Assembly: GCA_963764695.1 (NCBI GenBank)
Contig: CAVXTW010000002.1
Location: forward strand, 62,001 to 126,000
Direction of reading: 5' to 3'
From: DATFRY01 sp963764695
Lineage (GTDB): Bacteria; Myxococcota_A; Polyangia; Haliangiales; Haliangiaceae
DNA: 64,000 nucleotides
Part shown: piece by piece, positions 49,674 through 60,875 of the stretch
Layout: the number at the start of each line of letters is the position of its first letter
How positions within the stretch are numbered: the first letter of the stretch is position 1
Position numbers and translations under genes: made by a program
The notes under the pieces: generated by a model
Told to the model about the DNA's origin: nothing
What the model saw: the letters and a program-made list of their open reading frames with translations, nothing else
Databases searched by the model: none

Positions 49674-50518
49674 TCAGGGGCAGGCGACGACCGGCTCGGG
49701 AAGGTTGTCGTCCCCGACCGTCCCCGGCGGGATACGGATGGCGCCAAAGGTCCCCGCCAGCATGAGCGTATCGAGGGCCACGGTGACGGTTCCGCACGAG
49801 TCAGGTCCGGGCTCTGAACCGTGCCCGAGTCACATCGATCGCATCGACAGATCCTGGCATTCCGTGCGCGTGATGGCGTTCGCGAGCGCGGGAAGCGGTG
49901 CTGGCTGAGCGACATCTGGAACGTGCCTTCGGCTGCGACGGGACGTCGGTCGACCGGCGATCGCGGTCACCGACGGGCAATCCGCCCATGTTCGCCACGC
50001 AATCGTCGGCGATGATGGGCTGGAACGTGAAGTCGCCGCGCCACCCGCATCCCCGTCGGTCGCCGTGAAGTCCACGGGCGATGAATCGAGGCGGATGCGT
50101 CGGATCTGGAAGCGCGTTGGCCCTGATGCCGAGCAAGAACTCGCCATCGAACGGATCCGGACCAGCATCCGGCTCTCCGGCATCGGGCGTCCCGGCATCG
50201 GGGTCGCCGGCGTCGGGTGCACCGCCGCCATCACGGTCTCCGGCATCCGGGACGTCGCCCGCATCGCGATCGCTTCCGCCGTCCACATCGCCAGCGTCCG
50301 GCCGGTCGCCCGCATCCTTGTCGCCGCCACCACCGTCCGGCTGGCCGCCTCCGCTGTCCGGGCTCGCCGCCGCTCGCATCCGGCAGCGTGGCGCCACCGC
50401 CGCCATCGTCGTCGCCGTCATCAGCCCCGGGCGCAGCGTTATTGTCGCCGCAGGCAGCGAGTCCGAGCGCGAACAGAGCAGAGAGCAGGAAGCCGGCTGG
50501 GCGATGAACGGACGACAT
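49674..50518 (-). pseudogene. Decayed lipoprotein, copy 2 of family A
   Basis: MSSVHRPAGFLLSALFALGLAAC (start at 50518) is a good lipoprotein signal with lipobox LAAC. After about 55 residues the frame shifts into a long linker of DAG units (DAGDPDAGTPDAGEPDAG), then GEFLLGIRANALPD. A further shift gives VDFTATDGDAGGAA, then FTFQPIIADDCVANMGGLP, and another leads to CGTVTVALDTLMLAGTFGAI and VGDDNLPEPVVACP before TGA at 49674. Every block aligns with the intact copy at 55724-56350. At least four frame changes are required, so no full protein is made from this sequence as given. Confidence 0.75.
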
Positions 50519-50773
50519 GGGTTCATCTAACCTCTGCTGTGCGGACGAGGCGAAGAAAATGCGCGCCGCTGATCGAAGCAGCCAATCGAAAGAGCGGGTC
50601 TCCGTCCCTGCTTGTCGAAGTCGGTCACCGGGCACGCGGCCCAGCCTGCAGCGCCGTCGCCAGCGCGCTGGCGGCGTGCCGGTGGCGGGAGTATCGAGCC
50701 TCTCGAGAAGCGTACGCGAGTGAACCATTCCCGAGCCCGACCCTGGCCGAGGCAACAACTTCTCGTTGCGTCC

Positions 50774-50779
50774 GATAAT
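50774..50779 (+). promoter_or_regulatory. Candidate -10 box (GATAAT) of family B copy 1
   Basis: GATAAT differs from TATAAT in one base and ends seven bases before the GTG at 50787. There is no Shine-Dalgarno sequence. The preserved promoter of an otherwise broken gene would fit recent inactivation. The rest of the 268-base gap between 50519 and 50786 shows no gene. Confidence 0.4.
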
Positions 50780-50786
50780 CCCGGCC

Positions 50787-51811
50787 GTGCGAGCCGCGAC
50801 CCTCCTGTCCACCTTCCTCTGCCTTGCCGGGTGCACCACCTACGACCCGCTCTACTGCGACGATCAGCAGTCCTGCAAGGACCCCGACCGACCGTTCTGC
50901 GACCTGGCAGGCGAGTACCCCGCCTCCGACGGCGTCGCACGAACCTGCATCCCGTCTCCGTTCGACGCCGGAGGCGAAGCGGACGGTGGCGGCAGCGCCG
51001 TCGATGGCGGGCCTGGAGACGACGGGTCGCCGCCGGGCGATGCTGCAGTGCCCTGCTCTTGGGGCAGATTCTCGCGTCTGGCCAATGTGAACACCGAACG
51101 AAAACGAGTTCGTCGGGTCGCTCGATGCCTGCCGGCCTGACCTCTACTTTGCCCGCTCGGGCGACGACTCGACGGACGGTGTCTACGAGGCACGCCGCGA
51201 GTCAGTCAACGAAGCTTTCGAAGCACGCCAGACCCTCCTCGATGAGATGAGCGATGAGGACGCGAGCTCGGCGCCGAGATCTCGGCCACCGGACCTCGAG
51301 ATCTTCGTCGCTACATTCGGTGGCGCGGATGGCATCGAGACGGCGACGTCGCGAGTCCACGCCGGTCACCTTCGGATTCGACTTCGCCATCGGGCTCGGC
51401 GGCGCTGAGCCCCTCGCTCACCGGAGACGGGCTCACCATGTACTTCATCCTGCTTGCTGGCAGCTCGGAGGGCGTCATTCATCGCTCGACCGAGATGCGT
51501 CATCGGGGGACCGTGGAGCGAGTCGGAGACGGCGCTTCCGGGCGGCGGATACATCGGAGTCGACGTGTCCCCGGACGGCCTCCGCCTGCTTCTCACCACC
51601 GAGCGACGACGACGCCCCGATCGCCATCGCGGAGAGGGATACAGCCGACGATGAGTTCGGATCTCCCGTTCCGCTGGACAAGGACGTGCTGGTACCAGGG
51701 GTGACCGAGTACGGCGTATCGACGTGGGACGCCAGCATGACCCGCATGGTGACCAGCGCCGACTTCGGCGCCGACGGCGGACACGAGATGTACTACTCCG
51801 TCTGCCAATAA
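50787..51811 (+). pseudogene. Decayed beta-propeller lipoprotein, copy 1 of family B
   Basis: From the GTG at 50787, VRAATLLSTFLCLAGCTTYD gives a lipobox, and the frame is open through the conserved FCDLAGEYPASDGVART segment to about 51095. It then needs repeated shifts: NEFVGSLDACRPDLYFARSG, LEIFVATFGGADGIETAT, LSPSLTGDGLTMYFILLAG, YIGVDVSPDGLRLLLTT and finally DDAPIAIAERDTADDEFGSP through to YYSVCQ and the TAA at 51809. Each block matches the intact paralogues at 51852 and 52919. More than five single-base shifts are needed within 700 bases. Confidence 0.8.
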
Positions 51812-51851
51812 GGAGAGGAAGCGCGATGTCCAATCATCAAACCTTGCGCAG

Positions 51852-52856
51852 GTGGGATTGCTCGGTTCCCTTCTTCTTGCGGCGTGCACCACCTACGACC
51901 CGCTGTACTGCGACGACAGCCAATCGTGTAAGGATCCGGCGCGGCCATTTTGCGATCTGGCAGGCGAGTATTCGGCATCGGAAGGCGTCGCCCGCACGTG
52001 CATCCCATCTCCGTTCGACGCCGGCGCTGGCGAGATGGGGGATGGTGGCAGTGGGAGCGCGACAGACGGTGGATCCGGAACCGATGCAGGGACGCGCTAC
52101 GACGCGTCCACGCCGTGCACCTGGGGCCCACTGTCGCGCCTTGCCAACGTCAACACATCGGACGAGGCCGAGTACAGTGGTTCTCTGGATGCGGACGGCA
52201 AGACCTTGCTGTTCTCGCGATCAGGCACAGATCCCGACGATGGGTTCTACTTCGCCACGCGTGAAGCAGCAGACCAGGCCTTCGACGAGCCGACCTTCTT
52301 TTCCGAGCTGAGTGGCGATGGGGTCTTCAGAGCAGACCCCGAGATCTCGTCGTCCGGGCTCGAAATCTTCTACCGACTTGTCACTGGTTCGGCGATCGAA
52401 ACTGCTACCCGCAGCTCGACGGCCAGCGAGTTCGGTATGCCTCGCGACACTGGCCTTACCGGCGCGAGTCCGGTCCTCTCCGCGGATGGTCGCTCGCTAT
52501 ACTTTCTCAACAAGGACGGTGTTCGACGAGCCGTTCGCAGCGACATCGGGGAGCCGTGGGGCAGCCCCGTGACCGTATTCCCTGCGAACGGAGCCCTCTA
52601 CTACTCCATCGATATTTCGAGGGACGAGTTGCGGCTCCTCCTGACGAGCCTCGAGATCGAGCCCTTCCCCATCCTTGTCGCGGGGCGGAACTCGGTGGAT
52701 GAGGACTTTGGCCCACCGTTTGCGCTGAACGACGAGATTCTCTTTCCGGGCGCCAGCATCTACTCAACTTCGAAGTGGGACGCTAGCGGAACGCGGATGG
52801 TTGTAAGCCTGCAAGCCGAGGGAGAGCTGGACATGTATTACTCGGTCTGCGAATAG
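51852..52856 (+). CDS. WD40-like (PD40) beta-propeller lipoprotein, copy 2 of family B
   Basis: 334 residues from the GTG at 51852: MGLLGSLLLAAC gives a short signal with lipobox. A Cys-rich head (YDPLYCDDSQSCKDPARPFC) and DAG/DGGS linker are followed by PD40-type repeats (SLDADGKTLLFSRSG, VLSADGRSLYFLN). The protein ends YYSVCE. An ATG at 51826 with AGGAG upstream fits a normal start, but it is out of frame by one base; adding a base near 51850 would fuse MSNHQTLRR to this frame and give a normal positive N-end. So the 5' end may also carry an indel. It sits between the decayed copy and the intact third copy. Confidence 0.78.
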   Translation: MGLLGSLLLAACTTYDPLYCDDSQSCKDPARPFCDLAGEYSASEGVARTCIPSPFDAGAGEMGDGGSGSATDGGSGTDAGTRYDASTPCTWGPLSRLANVNTSDEAEYSGSLDADGKTLLFSRSGTDPDDGFYFATREAADQAFDEPTFFSELSGDGVFRADPEISSSGLEIFYRLVTGSAIETATRSSTASEFGMPRDTGLTGASPVLSADGRSLYFLNKDGVRRAVRSDIGEPWGSPVTVFPANGALYYSIDISRDELRLLLTSLEIEPFPILVAGRNSVDEDFGPPFALNDEILFPGASIYSTSKWDASGTRMVVSLQAEGELDMYYSVCE

Positions 52857-52918
52857 CCCCCACGATTCATAGCGTCCATGGTGATGCCTTCCTTTGCAAC
52901 GGCTCGAGGCAGAGTCCG

Positions 52919-53935
52919 ATGATCCAGCGCGTGCACGAATCGACTCTCTTCTTGGCCCTTATGTGTCTGGCCGCTTGCACGACCTACGATCCGCTCTTTT
53001 GCGACAAGGAACAAACGTGCAGGGATCCGGACCGTCCGTTCTGTGACCTGGAGGGCGAGTACCCGGCGTCCGAGGGCGTCGCCCGCACGTGCATCCCGTC
53101 TCCGTTCGACGCCGGCAACGAGCCGGACGGCGGTGGTGGAGGCGGCAGCGCTGTAGACGCCGGACAGGGCGGTGAGCCGGATGGCTCGGCGAGCGATGCG
53201 GCGACGCCGTGCAAGTGGTCGCCGCTCTTGCGGCTTGCCAACGTCAACTCTCCATCGGTGCTCGACCTGGTCGGATCGCTGAGCCCCGACGGGCGAACAC
53301 TGTACTTCTCGCGGACCGGCGATCCTGGACGGTCCTTCTTTGCCACGCGCGATTCGGTGGGCCAGGCATTTGGTCCGCCAACGCAGCTACCGGAGCTCGG
53401 AGACGACCAGTTCGATCTCGAGATCTCGGCCACGGGCCTCGAGATCCTTTATCGCGCCTCGGCAACCATCGAGACCGCCACGCGCGGCGCCCCCGGCGGT
53501 ACCTTCGGCGACGCTGAGCCAACTGGCTTGGAGGGAGCTAGCCCCAGTCTTTCGGGCGATGGCCTCGCCCTCTACTTCACCGCCGAGCTTCAGGTGCTGC
53601 GGGCCACGCGCAGAGCTATCGGCGAGCCCTGGGAAGCGCCGGTTTCGGTGCTGCCCAGCTCGGGATTCGTCGGCGTGGATGTGTCGCAGGACGAGCTGCG
53701 ACTGCTGCTCACGGTCAACCCATTCGAGGAGCCGGCGATGCCGTACGCTATCGCTGAAAGGGCAACGACGGACGAGGAGTTCGGGGCACCCATGCCGCTT
53801 CCTGACGGAATCCTCGCCCCCGACGGCGTGTCGTACGGAGTCGCCCGGTGGGACGCGTCGCAGACGCAGGTCGTGGCCACCGTGGCGGTCTCCGGTCAGA
53901 ACGCCGGCGACATGCACACCTCCGCCTGCCAGTGA
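52919..53935 (+). CDS. WD40-like (PD40) beta-propeller lipoprotein, copy 3 of family B
   Basis: 338 residues, intact. The signal MIQRVHESTLFLALMCLAAC ends in a lipobox. The head domain FCDKEQTCRDPDRPFC with GVARTCIPSPFDAG is nearly identical to copy 2; a GGGG-rich linker follows. PD40 repeats are evident in SLSPDGRTLYFSRTGDPG and LSGDGLALYFTAEL. These beta-propeller lipoproteins are probably outside the inner membrane; binding partner unknown. It is followed by a good intrinsic terminator at 54004. Confidence 0.82.
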   Translation: MIQRVHESTLFLALMCLAACTTYDPLFCDKEQTCRDPDRPFCDLEGEYPASEGVARTCIPSPFDAGNEPDGGGGGGSAVDAGQGGEPDGSASDAATPCKWSPLLRLANVNSPSVLDLVGSLSPDGRTLYFSRTGDPGRSFFATRDSVGQAFGPPTQLPELGDDQFDLEISATGLEILYRASATIETATRGAPGGTFGDAEPTGLEGASPSLSGDGLALYFTAELQVLRATRRAIGEPWEAPVSVLPSSGFVGVDVSQDELRLLLTVNPFEEPAMPYAIAERATTDEEFGAPMPLPDGILAPDGVSYGVARWDASQTQVVATVAVSGQNAGDMHTSACQ

Positions 53936-54003
53936 GTCAAGGGCCCTGCAAGATCTCACCCGATGTTCCGAGTGGACCCGGATCTTCACGGCCCACGAGC
54001 AGA

Positions 54004-54040
54004 AGCCGACGGCGCGGGGGCACCGTCGGCTTTCATGTTT
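54004..54040 (+). terminator. Intrinsic terminator after the family B array
   Basis: AGCCGACGG (54004-54012) pairs perfectly with CCGTCGGCT (54023-54031) around a ten-base loop, and the T-rich TTTCATGTTT follows. It lies 69 bases after the stop of family B copy 3 and would end plus-strand transcription before the convergent gene at 54079. Confidence 0.75.
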
Positions 54041-54078
54041 CAGCGATTGTCGATCGGTCGATGTAGCGGGCGCGGTCG

Positions 54079-55584
54079 TCAGTCGACGTCGGCCTTGACC
54101 GGGTCGTAGACGGCGACGAAGCCGCGGATCATGCCTTCCCCGGCTTCGACGGGGCCGGCGCCGAAGTCGATGCGGCCGCCGAAGCTGCCGGTGATGGCGA
54201 GGCGGCCCTCGGGTGAGAGGTCGGTGGCGGTGGCGTAGCCCTCGTCGCCGGGCTGGTGCGGGCTGGCGGCCATGCGGCGGGCGTCGAGGAGGTGGCCGGT
54301 GAGGTCGTAGCGGGCGAGGTAGGGACCCTCGAGGGCGATGTCCACGTAGTGCTCGTCGTCGTTCTCGAAGGATTCCTGGATGCCACCTGCGACGACGACC
54401 TTGTTGCCGTCGAGTGCGATGGCGGAGATGTCGCGATGGCCGTGGTCGCCGACGGCCGGGGGCAGCGGGTCCAGCTGGTGCAGGTTGATCGTTGTGCCGC
54501 CGGCGTCGAGCTCGGCGACGTAGTAGTAGATGTCGTCGTCAGCGGCCTCGAGCGCGAGCTCGTCCATCTGGATGCTGTGCGTGAAGAAGCCCGCGGCCAG
54601 TACGTGGCCCGCCGGGGTCACTGTCATGGCCATGCCGGTCGGCACACCCAGGCCCTCGACGTTCTCGAAGGCGCGAACCCAGGTGGTGGTGCCGTCCAGC
54701 TCCAGTCGGGCGAAGTAGGCGCCGTTGAGGCCCGATGCGTGTTTGTCTCCGACGGTAACATCGACGGTGAAGGCGCCGCCGAACACGATGCCGCCGTCCG
54801 GCGTCAGGCTCAGGTCGCGGATGGTCTCCTCCGGACCGAGCGTTGAACCCGTCTCGCCGCCGACCGGAACTGTCCACGCGGTGTTTCCCTCCGCGTCGAT
54901 CCGGGCGACGACACCGCCGGTGATCATCATCCCGACCGGCGACGGGCCGCTGGTGGTGGCCCCGCTGAACACGACACCGCCGCCGGGCAGGGCGAGCACG
55001 CTCTGCAGCGAGATGATGGCCTCGCTGTCGTCGGTGGCGTCCAGGGCGCGCGTGCGGACGAGCGAGCCGTCCGCCGCGTACCACTGGAGAAAGCTCCGCT
55101 CGGTCATGAAGAAGTCTCCACCGCCGATCGTGGTCGTCAACGTGTCGATGGCGACCACGGCGCTGCCGTCGTCCAGCGCATCGATCGCGACGATGAAGCT
55201 CCGCTTCTCGACGATCTCGCCGTCGCCGCCTGTCGGCTCATCGCCCAGCAGGCTCTCGCCGTCGATGCGATGACTCCACAGAAGCGTTCCGTCGGGGGCG
55301 AATCGGGCAAGATACGCCGTCTCGACGACGATGTCGGGGCCGCCCCCGGCCGGGTGGAGGATGCCGCCCACGGTCATGCTGCCATCGGCCATCCAGTTGA
55401 CGTCGCGGTACGTGGAGAAGTTCTCTGCGCTGTCGGTGGCGGACCAGGCCAGGGTCTGTGGCGGGGGCTTCGCCGGTGGGCCGGGACTCGTCAGGTCGAG
55501 CTGCAGATCGACTCTCGAGTCGCAGCCGGCCGCGAGGAAGAACAGGGCAAGGGGCAGGGCGTTTGTTCTCGTCATCGGCATCAT
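54079..55584 (-). CDS. Delta-60/SBBP-like repeat lipoprotein
   Basis: 501 residues. MMPMTRTNALPLALFFLAAGC has a lipobox (AAGC). The mature part is a series of beta repeats of about 60-70 residues built around the unit AYLARFAPDGTLLWSHRIDG, GVVARIDAEGNTAWTVPVGG, AYFARLELDGTTTWVRAFEN. This is the delta-60/SBBP repeat common in Myxococcota surface proteins and is expected to form a beta-propeller. A possible regulator or partner is not obvious; the neighbours are two other lipoprotein families. No catalytic site seen. Confidence 0.8.
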   Translation of the reverse strand: MMPMTRTNALPLALFFLAAGCDSRVDLQLDLTSPGPPAKPPPQTLAWSATDSAENFSTYRDVNWMADGSMTVGGILHPAGGGPDIVVETAYLARFAPDGTLLWSHRIDGESLLGDEPTGGDGEIVEKRSFIVAIDALDDGSAVVAIDTLTTTIGGGDFFMTERSFLQWYAADGSLVRTRALDATDDSEAIISLQSVLALPGGGVVFSGATTSGPSPVGMMITGGVVARIDAEGNTAWTVPVGGETGSTLGPEETIRDLSLTPDGGIVFGGAFTVDVTVGDKHASGLNGAYFARLELDGTTTWVRAFENVEGLGVPTGMAMTVTPAGHVLAAGFFTHSIQMDELALEAADDDIYYYVAELDAGGTTINLHQLDPLPPAVGDHGHRDISAIALDGNKVVVAGGIQESFENDDEHYVDIALEGPYLARYDLTGHLLDARRMAASPHQPGDEGYATATDLSPEGRLAITGSFGGRIDFGAGPVEAGEGMIRGFVAVYDPVKADVD

Positions 55585-55723
55585 GGCAATGAGTCGTCGC
55601 GTTGCCGCGACCTCGTCACCAATTTGGGCGTCCCTGCCGCCGACATCTGTCCAGACGCCCCCGCCCGGGTGCGCTCGCGAGCGGCCGGGTCAGCACCAGC
55701 CGCTCACCTTTCCACGTGCGCCG

Positions 55724-56350
55724 CTACTCGCAGGCGTTGACCGCCTCGGGGAGGTTGGCGTCGCCCCTCGCGCCGGGTTCGATCTGGACGGCGCCGAAGG
55801 TGGAGCCGTCCAGGTCGAGGGGAATGGGCTCCATGACCATGCCGGTGACGTCGCCGCAGAAGGCGGTCTCGCTGGTGGTGCAGCCGCTGAACGAGATGTC
55901 GGCGAGGATGTCGCCGCACGTGATCGGGTTGGCGTCGCCGGGTGTCGTTGCGGCGGTCTGCGTCAGCGCAAAGGTGCCGTCGGCCTCGATGGTGAGGCCC
56001 TCGATCGGCGGGAGCGGCTCGCCGGCGGGCTGGCCGCCCTCGCCCGGGACGCAGTTGTCGGCGACGATCGGCTGGAACGAGAAGTTGGCCGTGCCGCCGG
56101 CCTCGTTCGCGGTCGTGGTGCCGCTCACGATGATGCGGAGCGGGCCGCCGATCGGCGTCTGGATGGCGAGCAGGAACTCGCCCTCGATCGGGAAGAAGCC
56201 GGCTGGCGTGCAGCCACCTTCACGTGGAGCCGCGTCAACCACGCGGTCCTCAAAATCGTCGAACGTCTTCTGTGGGTCGACGCACGCGGCGACCGAAAGA
56301 GCCGACAAGGCGGAGAAAGCGACATAGGAAAGGCGATTGCGGCTTGACAT
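55724..56350 (-). CDS. Intact lipoprotein of family A
   Basis: 208 residues from the ATG at 56350: MSSRNRLSYVAFSALSALSVAAC is a signal with lipobox VAAC. The domain begins with GEFLLAIQTPIGGPLRIIVSG, then NFSFQPIVADNC, ADGTFALTQTAATTPGDANP, TCGDILADISFSGC and TFGAVQIEPGARGDANLPEA before the last Cys. The paired Cys positions suggest two or three disulfides. It has a short linker compared with the DAG-rich linkers of the two broken paralogues at 48.8-50.5 kb. No known domain family is recognised. A longer start at 56401 is possible but would spoil the signal. Confidence 0.75.
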   Translation of the reverse strand: MSSRNRLSYVAFSALSALSVAACVDPQKTFDDFEDRVVDAAPREGGCTPAGFFPIEGEFLLAIQTPIGGPLRIIVSGTTTANEAGGTANFSFQPIVADNCVPGEGGQPAGEPLPPIEGLTIEADGTFALTQTAATTPGDANPITCGDILADISFSGCTTSETAFCGDVTGMVMEPIPLDLDGSTFGAVQIEPGARGDANLPEAVNACE

Positions 56351-56440
56351 GGTTTTTTGGCCTACCGGAGAATCGGTGCGGTTCGGCCGCAGCATAACCA
56401 AAGCCGCGGTTCACGCCTACCCTACAAGGATGGTTAGCCT

Positions 56441-57880
56441 GTGCAGCGCTCGATCCCGATCATTCTCTCCCTGGCTCTGAGCGCGGTCGCCACCCAGGCA
56501 CGCGCAGGTGGCTTCACCACGGCGCACTTCGCCGGCGAGCTGGGCCACGTGGCCACCGATCATCCGACGGCCATCTACTTCAACCCGGCCGGGCTCGCGC
56601 TCGGAACCGGCACGCGCATCTACGCCGAGGGTCTGCTGGCCTGGCGCACGGTCGAGTACACGCGTCCGGAGGGCGCCATCTCCAACCAGGTCGACGACGG
56701 AGCCGGTGCCGGAACCCCGGACTCGGGCGTGGCGGCAAACTCCGGCAAGGCCAAGCTGTCCAACCTCGCCGCGTCCCCGTTCGCCGGCGTGGTCACCGAT
56801 TTCGGCGTACCCAATCTCGGCGTCGGCGTCGCCGTCTACGTGCCTTTCGGCGGGCAGGCGAACTGGGACAAGAACGACGACTTCGAGGGCAACCAGCAGT
56901 TCCCCGGCGCCGAGGACGGCGTCCAGCGCTGGGCCACGATCGACGGCGAGCTGCGCTCGCTTTACGCCACCCTGGCGGGCGCCTACCGGTTCCCGGGCGC
57001 CGGGCTCAGCGTCGGTGTCGGCGTCAACTTCACCCAGTCCAACGTCTTCACGGTCAGGGCGCGCACGCCGCAGGGCACCGATGACCTGCTCAACGCCTCC
57101 GGCAACGTCGCCGAGGGCCGCAGCCTCATCGACGTCAGCGGCTTCGCCATGGCCGCGTCGGCCGGCGTGGACTGGGAGCCGATGCCCGGCATGACGATCG
57201 GCGCCTCGTATCAGAGCCAGCCCGGCTTCGGCAACTCGACGCAGTCGGGGACGCTCACCAACAAGTTCGGCGCCGGCTCGACCGACCCGTCGAACATCCG
57301 CTTCGAGCAGGAGCTGCCCGATGTCATCCGCCTGGGCGCGCGCTTCCGGGCCAACGAGCAGCTGGAAGTGCGGCTGTCCGGCGACATGCAGCGGTGGAGC
57401 GTGTTCGAGAACCAGTGCCTGCTCGACGAGGACGCCGACCCGAACGCCAAGTGCAAGCTCGAGGAGGACGGCTCCGAGCCCGACGAGCTGGCCGGGATGC
57501 AGTCGATCATCGTCAACATCCCGCGCCAGTGGAAGGACACCTTCGGCGTCCGCGCCGGCATGTCCTGGTTCTTCACGCCGGAGCTCGAGGTCAACGGCGG
57601 CGTCCACTTCGACACCTCGGCGGTGCCGGACAAGACCATCGACGCGTCGCTGCTCGACATGAACAAGGTGTTCGCGCGCGCCGGCGTGCGCTGGGCCGCG
57701 CTGCCCGATCAGCTGCTGCTCGCGCTCACGGTCAACAACGTCTTCTACCTCAAGCGCACCGTCGACCCGCGCGAGGACGGAGACATCGGGACGGTGTCGC
57801 CGTCCACGGTCCCCGACGGCGCCGGCACCTACAAGTCCAACGTCCTGTTCCTCAATCTAGGAGCCGAGTACCGGTTCTAG
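56441..57880 (+). CDS. FadL/OmpP1-family outer membrane transporter
   Basis: 479 residues. A signal peptide ending ATQARA is followed by the FadL start GGFTTAHFAGELGHVATDHP and AIYFNPAGLALGTG; the remainder alternates as in a 14-strand beta-barrel and ends in the aromatic residue F (NLGAEYRF), the outer membrane insertion signal. Members pass long-chain fatty acids or aromatic hydrocarbons through the outer membrane. A polar loop at about 330-350 (DEDADPNAKCKLEEDGSEPD) carries acidic residues. The GTG start has AAGGA about ten bases upstream. Its end overlaps the convergent GST gene by 29 bases. Confidence 0.9.
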   Translation: MQRSIPIILSLALSAVATQARAGGFTTAHFAGELGHVATDHPTAIYFNPAGLALGTGTRIYAEGLLAWRTVEYTRPEGAISNQVDDGAGAGTPDSGVAANSGKAKLSNLAASPFAGVVTDFGVPNLGVGVAVYVPFGGQANWDKNDDFEGNQQFPGAEDGVQRWATIDGELRSLYATLAGAYRFPGAGLSVGVGVNFTQSNVFTVRARTPQGTDDLLNASGNVAEGRSLIDVSGFAMAASAGVDWEPMPGMTIGASYQSQPGFGNSTQSGTLTNKFGAGSTDPSNIRFEQELPDVIRLGARFRANEQLEVRLSGDMQRWSVFENQCLLDEDADPNAKCKLEEDGSEPDELAGMQSIIVNIPRQWKDTFGVRAGMSWFFTPELEVNGGVHFDTSAVPDKTIDASLLDMNKVFARAGVRWAALPDQLLLALTVNNVFYLKRTVDPREDGDIGTVSPSTVPDGAGTYKSNVLFLNLGAEYRF

Positions 57881-58690
57881 CGTTGCGGTGGGCCGCGTAG
57901 ACCTGGTCGCGCCAGCCGAGCAGGTCGACGAACTCGCCGGCCAGCTCGAGGTCGGTGTGGGTGCGTCGGGTCGCGCGGCCCAGCGATAGATGCGGGGCGT
58001 CGGCCGGCTCGACGCCCATGAGCGCGGCGGCCATCGCGATGTCGCAGTAGCTCAGCGCGTCGCCGGTGAGGTAGCGGCGGCCGTCGGCGAGGGCGCGGCG
58101 CAGCTCGACGAGGACGGCGCGCAGGGACTCGCGGTGGCGCTCCTCGTCGGCGTCGCGGGCGCGGTACTTGCGCTGGAGGAAGCGCACCGCGACCAGGGCC
58201 GCGGGCCGGAACAGCCGGGCCAGGCCGCGCGGCACCACGGTGGCCACGGCCTCGTCGCGCGCGGCGTCGTCCTCGGCCATGCGGATCGTCGCCAGCGCGC
58301 GGGCGGCGTGCATGGCCTGCTCGCTGAGCTGATGCCAGCGCGCGATCTCCGCCTCGTCGCCGCGGCGGAACAGCGGCTTGCCGTGGCCGGTGCGCTCGGC
58401 GTAGCGGGCGATGTCGACCGGATCGAGACAGACGGTGCCGCGGTCGTCGACCAGGACCGGCGGCGTGATCTTGCTGCGCAGACGGCGCAGTCGCCAGCGC
58501 AGGAGCGGCGGGCCGACCACCGGCAGGTACGGCTTCTCGACGTAGGGGATCTCGTGGTGGTCCAGCGCCCAGCGGGCCTTCTCCGACCACGGCGAAAGCG
58601 GCAGGGCGACCAGCGTGGGCGGCTCGCGCACCGGCCGCCGCACGAGCCGCAGCCAGCCGGTGGCGCGGCGGGCGCCAGCCATCACCCGGC

Positions 58691-58694
<4 letters not shown>
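57852..58694 (-). CDS. Glutathione S-transferase-like protein
   Basis: 280 residues. A thioredoxin-like N-terminal domain (about 25-105) has PLSPWSEKARWALDHHEIPY, the GST glutathione-binding pattern with Ser in the position used for thiol activation, and a cis-Pro in KITPPVLVDD. The helical C-terminal domain includes the N-capping box region YLTGDALSYCDIAMAAAL. The ATG overlaps the stop of the carboxyltransferase-BCCP gene (ATGA). It is longer than standard GSTs, with an N-terminal Arg-rich extension. Substrate unknown. Confidence 0.8.
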
Positions 58695-60762
<2,068 letters not shown>

Positions 60763-60862
60763 GGTTGCCGAGAGTAGATCAGAAGTGGGCTCGTCGCGCG
60801 ACAACGGCGGCGCCGGTCCGACATGGGTTTCTGTGGCCGATGGCGACCCGAAAGCGAGGTGG

Positions 60863-60868
60863 TATCCT
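60863..60868 (+). promoter_or_regulatory. Candidate -10 box (TATCCT) of the Uma2 gene
   Basis: TATCCT ends seven bases before the ATG at 60876 and there is no ribosome-binding site in that gap. The corresponding place in the second unit reads TACCCT, consistent with an old promoter now internal to the fused gene. GAGGTGG at 60856-60862 is a distant alternative ribosome-binding site. Confidence 0.35.
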
Positions 60869-60875
60869 GTCGAAC

